Assembly (NCBI GenBank): GCA_017860075.1
Contig: JAFNAH010000161.1
Coordinates: forward strand, 1-5,094
Source: Acidobacteriota bacterium
GTDB taxonomy: Bacteria; Acidobacteriota; UBA6911
Direction of reading: 5' to 3'
DNA: 5,094 bases
The translations under genes and the position numbers were made by a program. Numbering within the stretch: position 1 is the first letter of the stretch; every line of letters begins with the position of its first letter. The notes below the pieces were generated by a model. The model was not told the origin of the DNA. It searched no databases and was given only the letters and a program-made list of their open reading frames with translations. Of the stretch, positions 1-5,094 are shown in pieces.

Positions 1-27
1 CATCTTTTCATCGAAGTGACGCTGCAT
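1..27 (-). CDS. phoU: PhoU, phosphate signalling regulator (N-terminal fragment, cut by window edge)
   Basis: Only the first nine codons are visible, reading MQRHFDEKM on the minus strand. This matches the usual PhoU opening (Met, a few residues, then H-F-D/E-E-x), and phoU is the standard last gene of a pst operon. The ATG begins on the base immediately after the TAG stop of pstB2. An AGGGAGG ribosome binding site lies 9 nt upstream, inside the pstB2 coding sequence, so translation is probably coupled to pstB2. In known systems PhoU is a cytoplasmic helical-bundle protein. It restrains Pst uptake and links transporter state to the PhoR sensor kinase. The assignment rests on nine residues plus position, and the rest of the gene lies outside the window. 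Confidence 0.8.
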
Positions 28-795
28 CTATCCGAACCTCCCTGAAATGTACTGCTCCGTCCTCGTGTCGGAGGGATTGGTGAAGATCTTTCGCGTTTCA
101 CCCGTCTCGACCAGCTCACCCAGGAGCATGAACGCAGCATCATCGGAAACGCGCGCAGCCTGCTGCATGTTGTGCGTCACAATAACGATCGTGTAACGGG
201 ATTTGAGCTCAACCATGAGTTCCTCGATCCTCGCCGTGGCAATGGGATCGAGGGCCGAACAGGGCTCATCCATCAAGAGCACCTCAGGTTCGACAGCCAC
301 CAACCTCGAGATACAAAGTCGCTGTTGCTGCTCAGGCGTGAGCGACAGCGCGGAGACTTCGAGCCGGTCCTTGAGCGTGTCCCACAGCCCTGTCTGCCGC
401 AACCCCTTTTCGACACGCTCCATCAGATCGTCTTCCCTGGCCAGGCTGTGGATCTTCGGCCCGTATGCGACGTTCTCAAAGACCGACAACGGGAAGGGAT
501 TGGGCCTCTGAAACACCATGCCGATACGCTTGCGAAGCTGGCGCAGGTCGATGTGATCGCCATAGATCGACTTGCCGTCGAGCAGGGCGTCGCCCGCGAT
601 GCGCACCCGGGGGATTATCTCGTTCATCCGGTTGAACACGCGCAGGAGCGTCGATTTGCCGCAGCCGGAAGGACCTATGATTGAAGTGATGGCCCTTGGC
701 CGGATGGCCAGATTTACGTTGATCAGGGCCTGAAAGTGGTCGTACCACAGGTCAAGGGCCCTGGTCTCCAGTATGGGTGCCGTGTTCTGGATCAT
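28..795 (-). CDS. pstB: PstB2, phosphate transporter ATPase with a non-canonical signature motif
   Basis: This is a cytoplasmic ATPase of the Pst phosphate importer, 255 aa, a normal PstB length. Visible motifs in order are the A-loop Tyr18, Walker [10 protein letters not shown] (41-49), Q-loop Gln96 in VFQRPNPFP, Walker B VLLMDE (172-177), D-loop SALD (180-183) and H-loop His208 in [10 protein letters not shown]. It ends in YISGRFG, typical of PstB. The oddity is the signature: where PstB normally reads LSGGQQQR, this reads LTPEQQQR (LTPEQ at 152-156), so the Ser and both Gly of the motif are gone. The start is placed at ATG 795, 10 nt after the pstB1 stop, because MIQNTAP fits family N-termini. 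An in-frame ATG at 846 would overlap pstB1 by 41 nt and has no ribosome binding site. The signature change suggests the protein works with PstB1 and not as a homodimer; that is inference. PstB identity is very secure. Confidence 0.95.
   Translation of the reverse strand: MIQNTAPILETRALDLWYDHFQALINVNLAIRPRAITSIIGPSGCGKSTLLRVFNRMNEIIPRVRIAGDALLDGKSIYGDHIDLRQLRKRIGMVFQRPNPFPLSVFENVAYGPKIHSLAREDDLMERVEKGLRQTGLWDTLKDRLEVSALSLTPEQQQRLCISRLVAVEPEVLLMDEPCSALDPIATARIEELMVELKSRYTIVIVTHNMQQAARVSDDAAFMLLGELVETGETRKIFTNPSDTRTEQYISGRFG
37..43 (-). promoter_or_regulatory. Ribosome binding site of phoU
   Basis: The minus strand reads AGGGAGG, ending 9 nt before the phoU ATG. It lies within the last codons of pstB2, and the same heptamer precedes pstS. 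It supports the phoU start and the view that phoU is translated directly after pstB2. Confidence 0.7.
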
Positions 796-805
796 GCGTT
801 CTATC

Positions 806-1603
806 TTAGCCAAACCTGCCGGATATGTAATCTGCCGTCCGCGCATCCCGAGGAGTTGTAAATAGCTTCCCGGTTCTTTGGTATTCGATCAGCTCCCCGA
901 AGAGGAAGAAAGCCGTGTGGTCGGACGCGCGTGCCGCCTGCTTGACGTTGTTCGTGACCAGGATGATCGCCAGGTTGGACTTCAGCTGCTGCAGCGCCTC
1001 CTCGATCCTGGCGGTCGAGATCGGATCGAGCCCTGAGGTCGGTTCGTCGAGAAGAAGGATTTTCGGCGAAAGAACCAGGCTGCGCGCCAGGCAGAGCCGT
1101 TGCTGCTGGCCCCCTGAAAGGTTGCGCGCAGGCTCGCGGAGCCGGTCCTTCACCTCGTCCCAGAGGTAGGCAGCACGAAGCGCGGATTCCACCCTTTCAT
1201 CATTGGAATCACGCGAGCCAGACTGGAGGCGCAGGCCGAAAGTCAGATTCTCATGAATGGTCATCGGCAGAGGAATGGGCACCGAAAAAACCGTCGCCAC
1301 CAGCCTACGGATGAGAGCCACGTCAACGCCGGTACCGTAAATGGACTTGCCTTCGAGCAGGATTCTGCCCTCGATCCTCAGGTCCTGGTCCAGCTCGGCC
1401 ATCCGGTTGAGGCAGCGCAGGTAGGTCGACTTGCCGGCTCCCGCCGGCCCGATGATCGAAAGTATCTCTCCTCGCCGCGCTTCCAGGGAGATTCCCTTCA
1501 GGATCTCCAGCCTGCCGGCACGCACGCGGAGATCGCCCGTCCTGATCAGGGGCGCCTCGCCGACCGAGGCCCCGGCGTCGGCGATACCCGGGTCAGCGGC
1601 CAT
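806..1603 (-). CDS. pstB: PstB1, phosphate transporter ATPase with non-canonical A-, Q- and H-loops
   Basis: This is the first of two tandem Pst ATPases, 265 aa. It has Walker [10 protein letters not shown] (52-60), a perfect signature LSGGQ (162-166, followed by QQRLCLAR), Walker B ILLLDE (182-187), D-loop SGLD (190-193) and the PstB ending YISGRFG. Three nucleotide-contact positions differ from the family. Ala29 stands where the A-loop aromatic residue belongs. Ser107 (codon TCG) replaces the Q-loop Gln in VFSVPIPLP. Asn218 (codon AAC) replaces the H-loop His in [10 protein letters not shown]. These changes complement those of PstB2. The ATG at 1603 follows a GGAAGAGG ribosome binding site by 7 nt and overlaps the end of pstA by 11 nt, indicating coupled translation. 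The reading frame is intact and the flanking motifs are conserved, so it does not look like a decaying copy. Whether it hydrolyses ATP in its own Walker site is doubtful, though it should still bind ATP. Confidence 0.94.
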   Translation of the reverse strand: MAADPGIADAGASVGEAPLIRTGDLRVRAGRLEILKGISLEARRGEILSIIGPAGAGKSTYLRCLNRMAELDQDLRIEGRILLEGKSIYGTGVDVALIRRLVATVFSVPIPLPMTIHENLTFGLRLQSGSRDSNDERVESALRAAYLWDEVKDRLREPARNLSGGQQQRLCLARSLVLSPKILLLDEPTSGLDPISTARIEEALQQLKSNLAIILVTNNVKQAARASDHTAFFLFGELIEYQRTGKLFTTPRDARTADYISGRFG

Positions 1604-2501
1604 ATCTGAGCCTCTTCCGAATCCGGGCGCGGATCATGATCGCGGTGAAGTTCAGCAGGAAGGTCAGCATCAGCAGGACGAGAACCGTCGAATAGAGGAT
1701 CGGCTTGGTAGCTTCGACATCGGGAGACTGTGTGGTCATCACATAGACGTGGTAGCCCAGTTCCATGAACTGATCGTTCAGCCGGCGTGGCAACTCCGGC
1801 AGGAAGTAGGCTGCGCCCGTGAACATGACCGGCGCGACCTCGCCGGAGCCCCGGCTCACCGCCAGGATGCCCCCGGTGAGGATGCCGCCGACTGCCTGTG
1901 GCAGAACGATCCTGCTGATCATCTGCCAGCGAGTCGCACCCAGTGAATAGGCGACTTCACGGTAGCTCTGGGGAATGGCGCGGAGCGCCTCCTCAGTGGC
2001 GACGACGACCGTCGGCATGGTCAGCAATGCCATCGTCAGCGCCGCCCAGATGATCGCCGGCTGGCCGTACACCAGGCTGCCCCCGAAAAACGCGCGGTCG
2101 ACCCCGCGCCCGATGAACTCGATGAAGAATCCGAGCCCGAACAGCCCGAAGACTATGGCAGGAACGCCGGCCAGGTTCTGAATCGCCAGCCGGACGACGT
2201 GCACCATCCTGGAACGTTTGGGGGCATACTCGTGCATGTAAATGGCTGTAGCCACCCCCAGCGGGATCACGGCGATCGTCATCAGCAGCACCAGTGCAAA
2301 GGTGCCGAAGATCGCCGGGAATATACCGCCGCCGGTCATGCCCGCCTCCGGCGCCCTGGTAAGGAAACCGACCGAAAGCCGGTCGAGGCCGTGGATCAGT
2401 ATGTTCCCCAGGATGATCGCCACCATCGCGACGATGATGACACAGGCCAGCGCCGCGAGGCCCTGCAGGACTGCGCCGGTGATCCTTGTCTTGTCGAACA
2501 T
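1593..2501 (-). CDS. pstA: PstA, phosphate transporter permease subunit
   Basis: This is an inner-membrane channel subunit that pairs with PstC and docks on the PstB ATPases. It has 302 aa, close to the usual PstA size of about 280-300. Hydrophobic segments at about 13-35, 60-87, 105-130, 145-168, 198-216 and 266-290 give the expected six membrane spans. The EAA coupling loop that contacts the ATPase is clear at 170-210: EEALRAIPQSYREVAYSLGA, then an I-x-LP pair near 198-201. The S-R-G-S-G-E stretch at 216-221 corresponds to the conserved charged motif following the EAA loop in PstA. The ATG at 2501 lies 4 nt after the pstC stop. The 3' end overlaps pstB1 by 11 nt. Only one pstA is present although there are two pstB genes. 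The closest alternative would be another MetI-type permease, but the neighbours and the motif settle it as PstA. Confidence 0.95.
   Translation of the reverse strand: MFDKTRITGAVLQGLAALACVIIVAMVAIILGNILIHGLDRLSVGFLTRAPEAGMTGGGIFPAIFGTFALVLLMTIAVIPLGVATAIYMHEYAPKRSRMVHVVRLAIQNLAGVPAIVFGLFGLGFFIEFIGRGVDRAFFGGSLVYGQPAIIWAALTMALLTMPTVVVATEEALRAIPQSYREVAYSLGATRWQMISRIVLPQAVGGILTGGILAVSRGSGEVAPVMFTGAAYFLPELPRRLNDQFMELGYHVYVMTTQSPDVEATKPILYSTVLVLLMLTFLLNFTAIMIRARIRKRLRYGR
1611..1618 (-). promoter_or_regulatory. Ribosome binding site of pstB1
   Basis: GGAAGAGG on the minus strand lies 7 nt before ATG 1603, inside the last codons of pstA. It decides the pstB1 start and fits coupling to pstA translation. 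Confidence 0.6.
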
Positions 2502-2505
2502 GGCG

Positions 2506-3471
2506 TCAGGAAGCCCCCTGGAGTTTCTTCTGCAACCGCCCTACCCACCAGTGCCCGAAGAGATTGAGCAGAAATGTCAGGACAAAAAGAGCGGCCCCAA
2601 GGAAGAACAGCACATGGTAGTGCGCGCTCCCTACGACCACTTCTCCCAGTTCCGCAGCGATCGTCGCGGAGAAGGTGCGGATCGAATCTACCGGTGAAAG
2701 GGAGAGGATCGCGGCATTGCCCGATGCCATCAGAACGATCATGGTTTCGCCGATGGCGCGGCCGAAGCCGAGAACGCACGCGGCGAGCACGCCAGGCATC
2801 GCGGCCGGCAGGACCACGCGCCATGCGGTCTGCCATGAGGAGGCCCCCATCGCCAGCGAACCCTCACGGAACGTCTGAGGTACGGATGAGAAGGCGTCTT
2901 CCGCGACCGTGTAGACGATCGGAATGACGGCCAGGCTCAGGCCCAGGCCTGCGGTAACGGCGTTCAGGCGATAGGTCCACCCGAAAACCTGCTGCAGCCA
3001 GCCCGCGAGTACCATAAGGCAGAAGAAGCCGATCACGACGCTCGGTATGCCCGCCAGGAGTTCGATGGCCGGCTTGACCACCTCCCGCACCCACGGGTGG
3101 GCAAATTCCGCGGTATAGAGCGCGGCCGCGACGGCCAGCGGGATCGCGAAGAAAACTGCTATGACCGTTACCTTGAGCGTGCTCACGAAGAGCGGCAGGA
3201 CCGAGTATTTCGGGACCTCCGATACCGGCTGCCACATGTACTGGGGGCGGGCCCCCGGCTTCGCAGGCTGGGGAAAAAAGAGAGTGCTGAGGCTGGCCTC
3301 CTTCTGAACCTCCTGGGAGGTCAGGATCGGCAGTGCCTCCTTGCCTATGAATATGAAGATCAGCACAAGGGAAAGAATGGCCAGAAAGGCGCTCCCCCTT
3401 ATGACGATCGACGCCAGGCGGTCGCTCAGGGAACCCGCGAAACCTGCCCTCGGGAGCCGAACATCCGTCAT
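2506..3471 (-). CDS. pstC: PstC, phosphate transporter permease subunit
   Basis: This is an inner-membrane channel subunit that forms the phosphate path with PstA. From ATG 3471 it has 321 aa, matching the family length of about 320. There are six hydrophobic spans, at about 25-43, 92-118, 134-159, 169-193, 219-240 and 286-308. A periplasmic loop after the first span contains the W-x-P and Y-x-x-LPL pattern typical of PstC. The EAA loop at 191-231 begins EDAFSSVPQTFREGSLAMGA. GRAIGET at 237-243 carries the conserved Arg and Glu that mutagenesis of E. coli PstC implicated in transport. The start at 3471 forms an ATGA overlap with the pstS stop, a common coupling signal. An in-frame ATG at 3507 would add 12 residues and overlap pstS by 40 nt; a GAAGG lies near it, so it cannot be fully excluded. 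Confidence 0.94.
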   Translation of the reverse strand: MTDVRLPRAGFAGSLSDRLASIVIRGSAFLAILSLVLIFIFIGKEALPILTSQEVQKEASLSTLFFPQPAKPGARPQYMWQPVSEVPKYSVLPLFVSTLKVTVIAVFFAIPLAVAAALYTAEFAHPWVREVVKPAIELLAGIPSVVIGFFCLMVLAGWLQQVFGWTYRLNAVTAGLGLSLAVIPIVYTVAEDAFSSVPQTFREGSLAMGASSWQTAWRVVLPAAMPGVLAACVLGFGRAIGETMIVLMASGNAAILSLSPVDSIRTFSATIAAELGEVVVGSAHYHVLFFLGAALFVLTFLLNLFGHWWVGRLQKKLQGAS

Positions 3472-4325
3472 TTCCGGACCAGGGGATAGTACCCCACCGC
3501 TTCGCATATCTTCTGACCTTCGGGTCCCAACACCCAGTCTACGAATGCCTTCACCTCACCGTCGGGTTCCCCGATTGTATAGAAAAAGAGGCTCCGTGAG
3601 AGCGGATATTGCCCGTTCCGCACTGTCTCCAGCGAGGGGTGGACAGCCTCGGAATTCTCGTCGCGCTTCACGGCGATCGCTCGAATCCCGGTGGCGTACG
3701 CAATTCCTCCGTACCCGATTGAGGCCAGATCCTTGGCAACGGCGTTGGCGACCGCCGCCGTACCGGGCAGGGTCTGGATCTCGCGGGCAAAATCCTCGTT
3801 CCCGAGCACATGCTCTTTGAAGAAAACATACGTGCCGGAATTGTTCTCGCGGCTGTAGGCCACAATCTTCTGATCCTTGCCTCCCAGGTCACGCCAGTTG
3901 GTAATCTTCCCTGTGTAGATCCCCTTGATCTGCGGTTCCGAGAGAGACTGGATCGGAGAGGACTCGTTCACATAAACAGCCACGCCGTCCAGGGCCACGG
4001 GGATCTCCTTGACGTCCTTCCCGTGACGGCTGCGGACCTGTTCTTTTTCCTTGTCCTTCATCGGCCGCGAAGCCTCGCAGATGTCCGTGCCTCCGTTGAT
4101 CAAGGCGGCAATCCCCGTACCGGATCCTCCGCCCGTAACCTGGATCCGCGTTCCCGGATGCTCGCCCATGTAGGTTTCCGCCCAACGCTGACCGAGGATC
4201 ACCATCGTGTCGGACCCCTTGACGGTGACTGCCTTGGCGCCTGTGCCCGATCCGCCGCCACAACCTGAAACGATTAGGGTTACGACTATCAACGCCCCCG
4301 GCATTGCCCAGCCTCTAGTTTTCAC
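3468..4325 (-). CDS. pstS: PstS, phosphate-binding lipoprotein
   Basis: This is the extracytoplasmic phosphate receptor that delivers phosphate to PstC/PstA. It has 285 aa from GTG 4325, in the size range of the shorter PstS family and smaller than the E. coli protein. The N-terminus is a lipoprotein signal: MKTRGW, a hydrophobic core (about 9-19), then lipobox V-S-G-C with Cys22 as the lipidated residue. Ligand-site motifs are VKGSDTM (35-41), GGGSGTG (65-71), TDICEASRPM (80-89) and ENNSGT (160-165), the Ser/Thr-rich loops that hold phosphate in this family. The start is chosen because AGGGAGG lies just upstream and gives a standard signal peptide. A further in-frame TTG at 4346 would place the ribosome binding site inside the gene. 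It is first in the operon behind a candidate PHO box, so induction by phosphate starvation is likely. Confidence 0.95.
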   Translation of the reverse strand: MKTRGWAMPGALIVVTLIVSGCGGGSGTGAKAVTVKGSDTMVILGQRWAETYMGEHPGTRIQVTGGGSGTGIAALINGGTDICEASRPMKDKEKEQVRSRHGKDVKEIPVALDGVAVYVNESSPIQSLSEPQIKGIYTGKITNWRDLGGKDQKIVAYSRENNSGTYVFFKEHVLGNEDFAREIQTLPGTAAVANAVAKDLASIGYGGIAYATGIRAIAVKRDENSEAVHPSLETVRNGQYPLSRSLFFYTIGEPDGEVKAFVDWVLGPEGQKICEAVGYYPLVRK

Positions 4326-4329
4326 AATT

Positions 4330-4336
4330 CCTCCCT
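4330..4336 (-). promoter_or_regulatory. Ribosome binding site of pstS
   Basis: AGGGAGG on the minus strand lies 4 nt before GTG 4325. It decides for a GTG start over the upstream in-frame TTG at 4346. The spacing is slightly short but the match to the anti-Shine-Dalgarno sequence is strong. Confidence 0.75.
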
Positions 4337-4386
4337 GAATGAACAAAAGAGTGTGCGACAGGAGTGTGAGCAGATGACTAGGGTCT

Positions 4387-4403
4387 TGTTAAGATTGGGT
4401 TAA
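4387..4403 (-). promoter_or_regulatory. Candidate PHO box (PhoB/PhoP-type direct repeat) upstream of pstS
   Basis: The minus strand reads TTAACC, five bases, then TTAACA, a direct repeat with 11-bp period ending about 61 nt before the pstS start. An 11-bp period of TTAACA-like or CTGTCA-like half-sites is the known layout for OmpR-family phosphate response regulators (PhoB, and PhoP of Bacillus). The position in front of pstS is where such a site is expected. With TTAACC as a poor -35, a weak -10 candidate TAGTCA follows after 17 nt, which would fit an activator-dependent promoter. Only two half-sites are visible and no regulator gene is in the window, so this stays a candidate. Confidence 0.45.
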
Positions 4404-4430
4404 CGCGGGAAGTCGTTGACTGGACAACAC

Positions 4431-4448
4431 CTTGCGGTCGAACGCAAG
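4431..4448. repeat. Short perfect hairpin (6-bp stem, 6-nt loop)
   Basis: CTTGCG, six bases, CGCAAG forms a perfect inverted repeat between the TPR gene and the pstS promoter. No T-run follows on the minus strand, where GTGTTGTCC comes next, so it is not a classical intrinsic terminator. It might still aid termination of the TPR transcript or be chance. Confidence 0.3.
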
Positions 4449-4460
4449 AGCCCTCGCTGT

Positions 4461-4499
4461 CGGCATCGGAATCGGCGTCCCAATCGCAATCGGGAATCG
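4461..4499. repeat. Degenerate hexanucleotide repeat block, unit ATCGGN (plus strand)
   Basis: About six imperfect copies of a GGNATC / ATCGGN hexamer lie in tandem on the plus strand. The block is approximately the reverse complement of the block at 4551-4591, including the perfect 8-mer GGCATCGG / CCGATGCC. It is low-complexity intergenic DNA of a kind that expands and shrinks readily. Confidence 0.55.
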
Positions 4500-4550
4500 A
4501 AGCCGACGGGCGACGGACTCGGAGGAAGCGGTTTGCGCCATTCGATAACG

Positions 4551-4591
4551 ACACCGATGGCGATCCCGATTCCGATACCGACCCCGATGCC
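4551..4591. repeat. Degenerate hexanucleotide repeat block, unit CCGATN (plus strand)
   Basis: About six imperfect copies of CCGATN lie on the plus strand, in inverted orientation to the block at 4461-4499 with about 50 bp between them. On the minus strand it would translate as alternating Gly with Ile/Val in one frame and as Ser/Asp-rich sequence in others. Such output is typical of repeats of this composition and is no evidence for a gene. Confidence 0.55.
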
Positions 4592-4643
4592 CACGCGGAA
4601 CACCACCCCGCAACTGGCGGAACAGTCCAGCGCCGTAATGTCT

Positions 4644-5094
4644 TCATGGCTCCAGGTTCATTTTGTGGAGCAGGGCTCGAAAGCGAGGATCGTCACGGAT
4701 CGGGTCGAAGAACCGGTAGCTCTTGATCGGCATCATGAATTGATCGCATTCTTCTACCGCCCGGTTGAGCCACTCGAAGGCTCTGCCTGTCTCTCCGAAG
4801 CCGAGGTGGATCCAGGCGTAGCTGGTCGGCGGGACGTATCCTCTCGCTCCCATGTCGTGGAGGTGCTCGAGCAGGGCGCTGGCTTCGTCTGCCTTGCCAC
4901 TCAAGGCCAGCGTGAGTCCAAGCCAGCCGGTCATGGCGGCAGACCCTCCAGACGCCTCAAACGCCTTGCGATGGGCAGAAACTGCTTTGTCCAGCTCACC
5001 CTGGTCGCGGTACGTGGAACCTATGGAGAGATAGGCCCAATAGGCATTCGGGTCGATTTCGAGCAATCGCCGGGCGGCCTCGAGCGTTTTTTCA
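4644..5094 (-). CDS. TPR-repeat protein, C-terminal part (5' end beyond window)
   Basis: The frame is open to the right edge, so this is the last 149 residues of a longer protein. A TTG at 5066 sits in the middle of a TPR helix and is not a credible start. Three TPR-like helix pairs can be seen, counting from the first complete codon. One is at about 18-51 (AYWAYLSIGSTYRDQGELDK and onward), one at about 54-86, and a third at about 91-120 with AWIHLGFGETGRAFEWLNRA. The tail has FDPIRDDPRFRALLHKMNLEP. A tail of the form FDP-L-R-x-DPRF-x-x-LL at the end of a TPR array is, from memory, common in large acidobacterial-type proteins. In those the N-terminus is often a Ser/Thr kinase, adenylate cyclase or winged-helix domain. 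The N-terminal domain is not visible here, so the function is unknown. Nothing links it to phosphate uptake beyond sharing the strand. Confidence 0.85.
   Translation of the reverse strand, partial: EKTLEAARRLLEIDPNAYWAYLSIGSTYRDQGELDKAVSAHRKAFEASGGSAAMTGWLGLTLALSGKADEASALLEHLHDMGARGYVPPTSYAWIHLGFGETGRAFEWLNRAVEECDQFMMPIKSYRFFDPIRDDPRFRALLHKMNLEP

Larger units (their letters stand above)
4326..4643. other. Intergenic region between the TPR gene and pstS
   Basis: About 320 bp without a supportable gene. It holds the pstS ribosome binding site, the candidate PHO box near 4387-4403, a short hairpin at 4431-4448 and two inverted low-complexity blocks. Three minus-strand open frames cross it (for example 4378-4647). 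They run through the repeats, their composition is repeat-driven, and the longest ends inside the presumed promoter, so none is called. No clear intrinsic terminator with a T-run is seen after the TPR gene. Confidence 0.6.

Noticed and set aside
796..846. Seventeen-residue N-terminal extension of PstB2 from ATG 846
   Set aside because: It overlaps the end of pstB1 in another frame, has no ribosome binding site, and the extra residues do not resemble PstB N-termini.
806..1603. PstB1 as a decaying pseudogene copy of PstB2
   Set aside because: The frame is full length, Walker A, LSGGQ, Walker B and D-loop are intact, it has a good ribosome binding site, and its changes complement those of PstB2 in a way decay would not produce.
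1431..1946. Long plus-strand open frames opposite the operon (for example 1431-1946, 172-684 and 3341-3820)
   Set aside because: They are antisense to well-supported pst genes, have Arg/Pro/Ser-rich compositions typical of GC-rich shadows, and show no domain or ribosome binding site support.
4326..4346. Seven-residue N-terminal extension of PstS from TTG 4346
   Set aside because: The AGGGAGG ribosome binding site lies within this stretch and points to GTG 4325, which gives a normal lipoprotein signal.
4400..4606. Minus-strand frame whose start gives a Gly/Ile/Val alternating stretch resembling a membrane glycine zipper
   Set aside because: The hydrophobic stretch is simply the CCGATN repeat read in one frame. 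The start is GTG with no ribosome binding site, and the rest is Arg-rich noise.
4600..4643. CTGG/CCAG inverted repeat just after the TPR stop as a terminator
   Set aside because: The stem is only 4 bp with a 9-nt loop and no T-run follows on the minus strand.
4378..4647. Minus-strand open frame of 89 codons starting in an ATGA overlap with the TPR gene stop
   Set aside because: The start looks coupled, but the product is Ser/Asp/Arg-rich repeat translation with no recognisable fold. It runs through both hexamer blocks and ends inside the candidate pstS promoter. The overlap is probably chance.

Overview
The window carries a high-affinity phosphate uptake (Pst) operon on the minus strand. In transcription order (right to left) it reads pstS, pstC, pstA, pstB1, pstB2, phoU. 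PhoU is represented only by its first nine codons at the left edge. Upstream of the operon, at the right edge and on the same strand, is the 3' end of an unrelated gene for a tetratricopeptide-repeat (TPR) protein. A gap of about 320 bp separates the two. It holds a candidate PHO box, a small perfect hairpin and two blocks of degenerate hexanucleotide repeat in opposite orientation.

The operon is tightly packed. pstS and pstC share an ATGA overlap, pstC and pstA are 4 nt apart, pstA and pstB1 overlap by 11 nt, pstB1 and pstB2 are 10 nt apart, and phoU starts on the base after the pstB2 stop codon. PstS is a lipoprotein that captures phosphate, PstC and PstA form the membrane channel, the PstB proteins supply ATPase power, and PhoU normally links transporter state to PhoR/PhoB-type signalling.

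The unusual point is the pair of different pstB genes serving one PstC/PstA pair. PstB1 keeps the LSGGQ signature but has lost the A-loop aromatic residue, the Q-loop glutamine (Ser107) and the H-loop histidine (Asn218). PstB2 keeps all three of those but reads LTPEQ where the signature should be. In an ABC dimer each ATP site combines the Walker/Q/H elements of one subunit with the signature of the other. A PstB1-PstB2 heterodimer would therefore put every defect in one site and leave the other fully canonical. I infer an asymmetric heterodimeric Pst ATPase in place of the usual PstB homodimer.

The organism is a GC-rich bacterium that uses GGAGG-type ribosome binding sites. The C-terminus of the TPR protein and the low-complexity intergenic repeats recall Acidobacteria, Eisenbacteria or deltaproteobacterial-type genomes. 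That placement is a weak inference from memory, and nothing in the window fixes the phylum. There are no RNA genes, mobile elements or CRISPR arrays that I can see.
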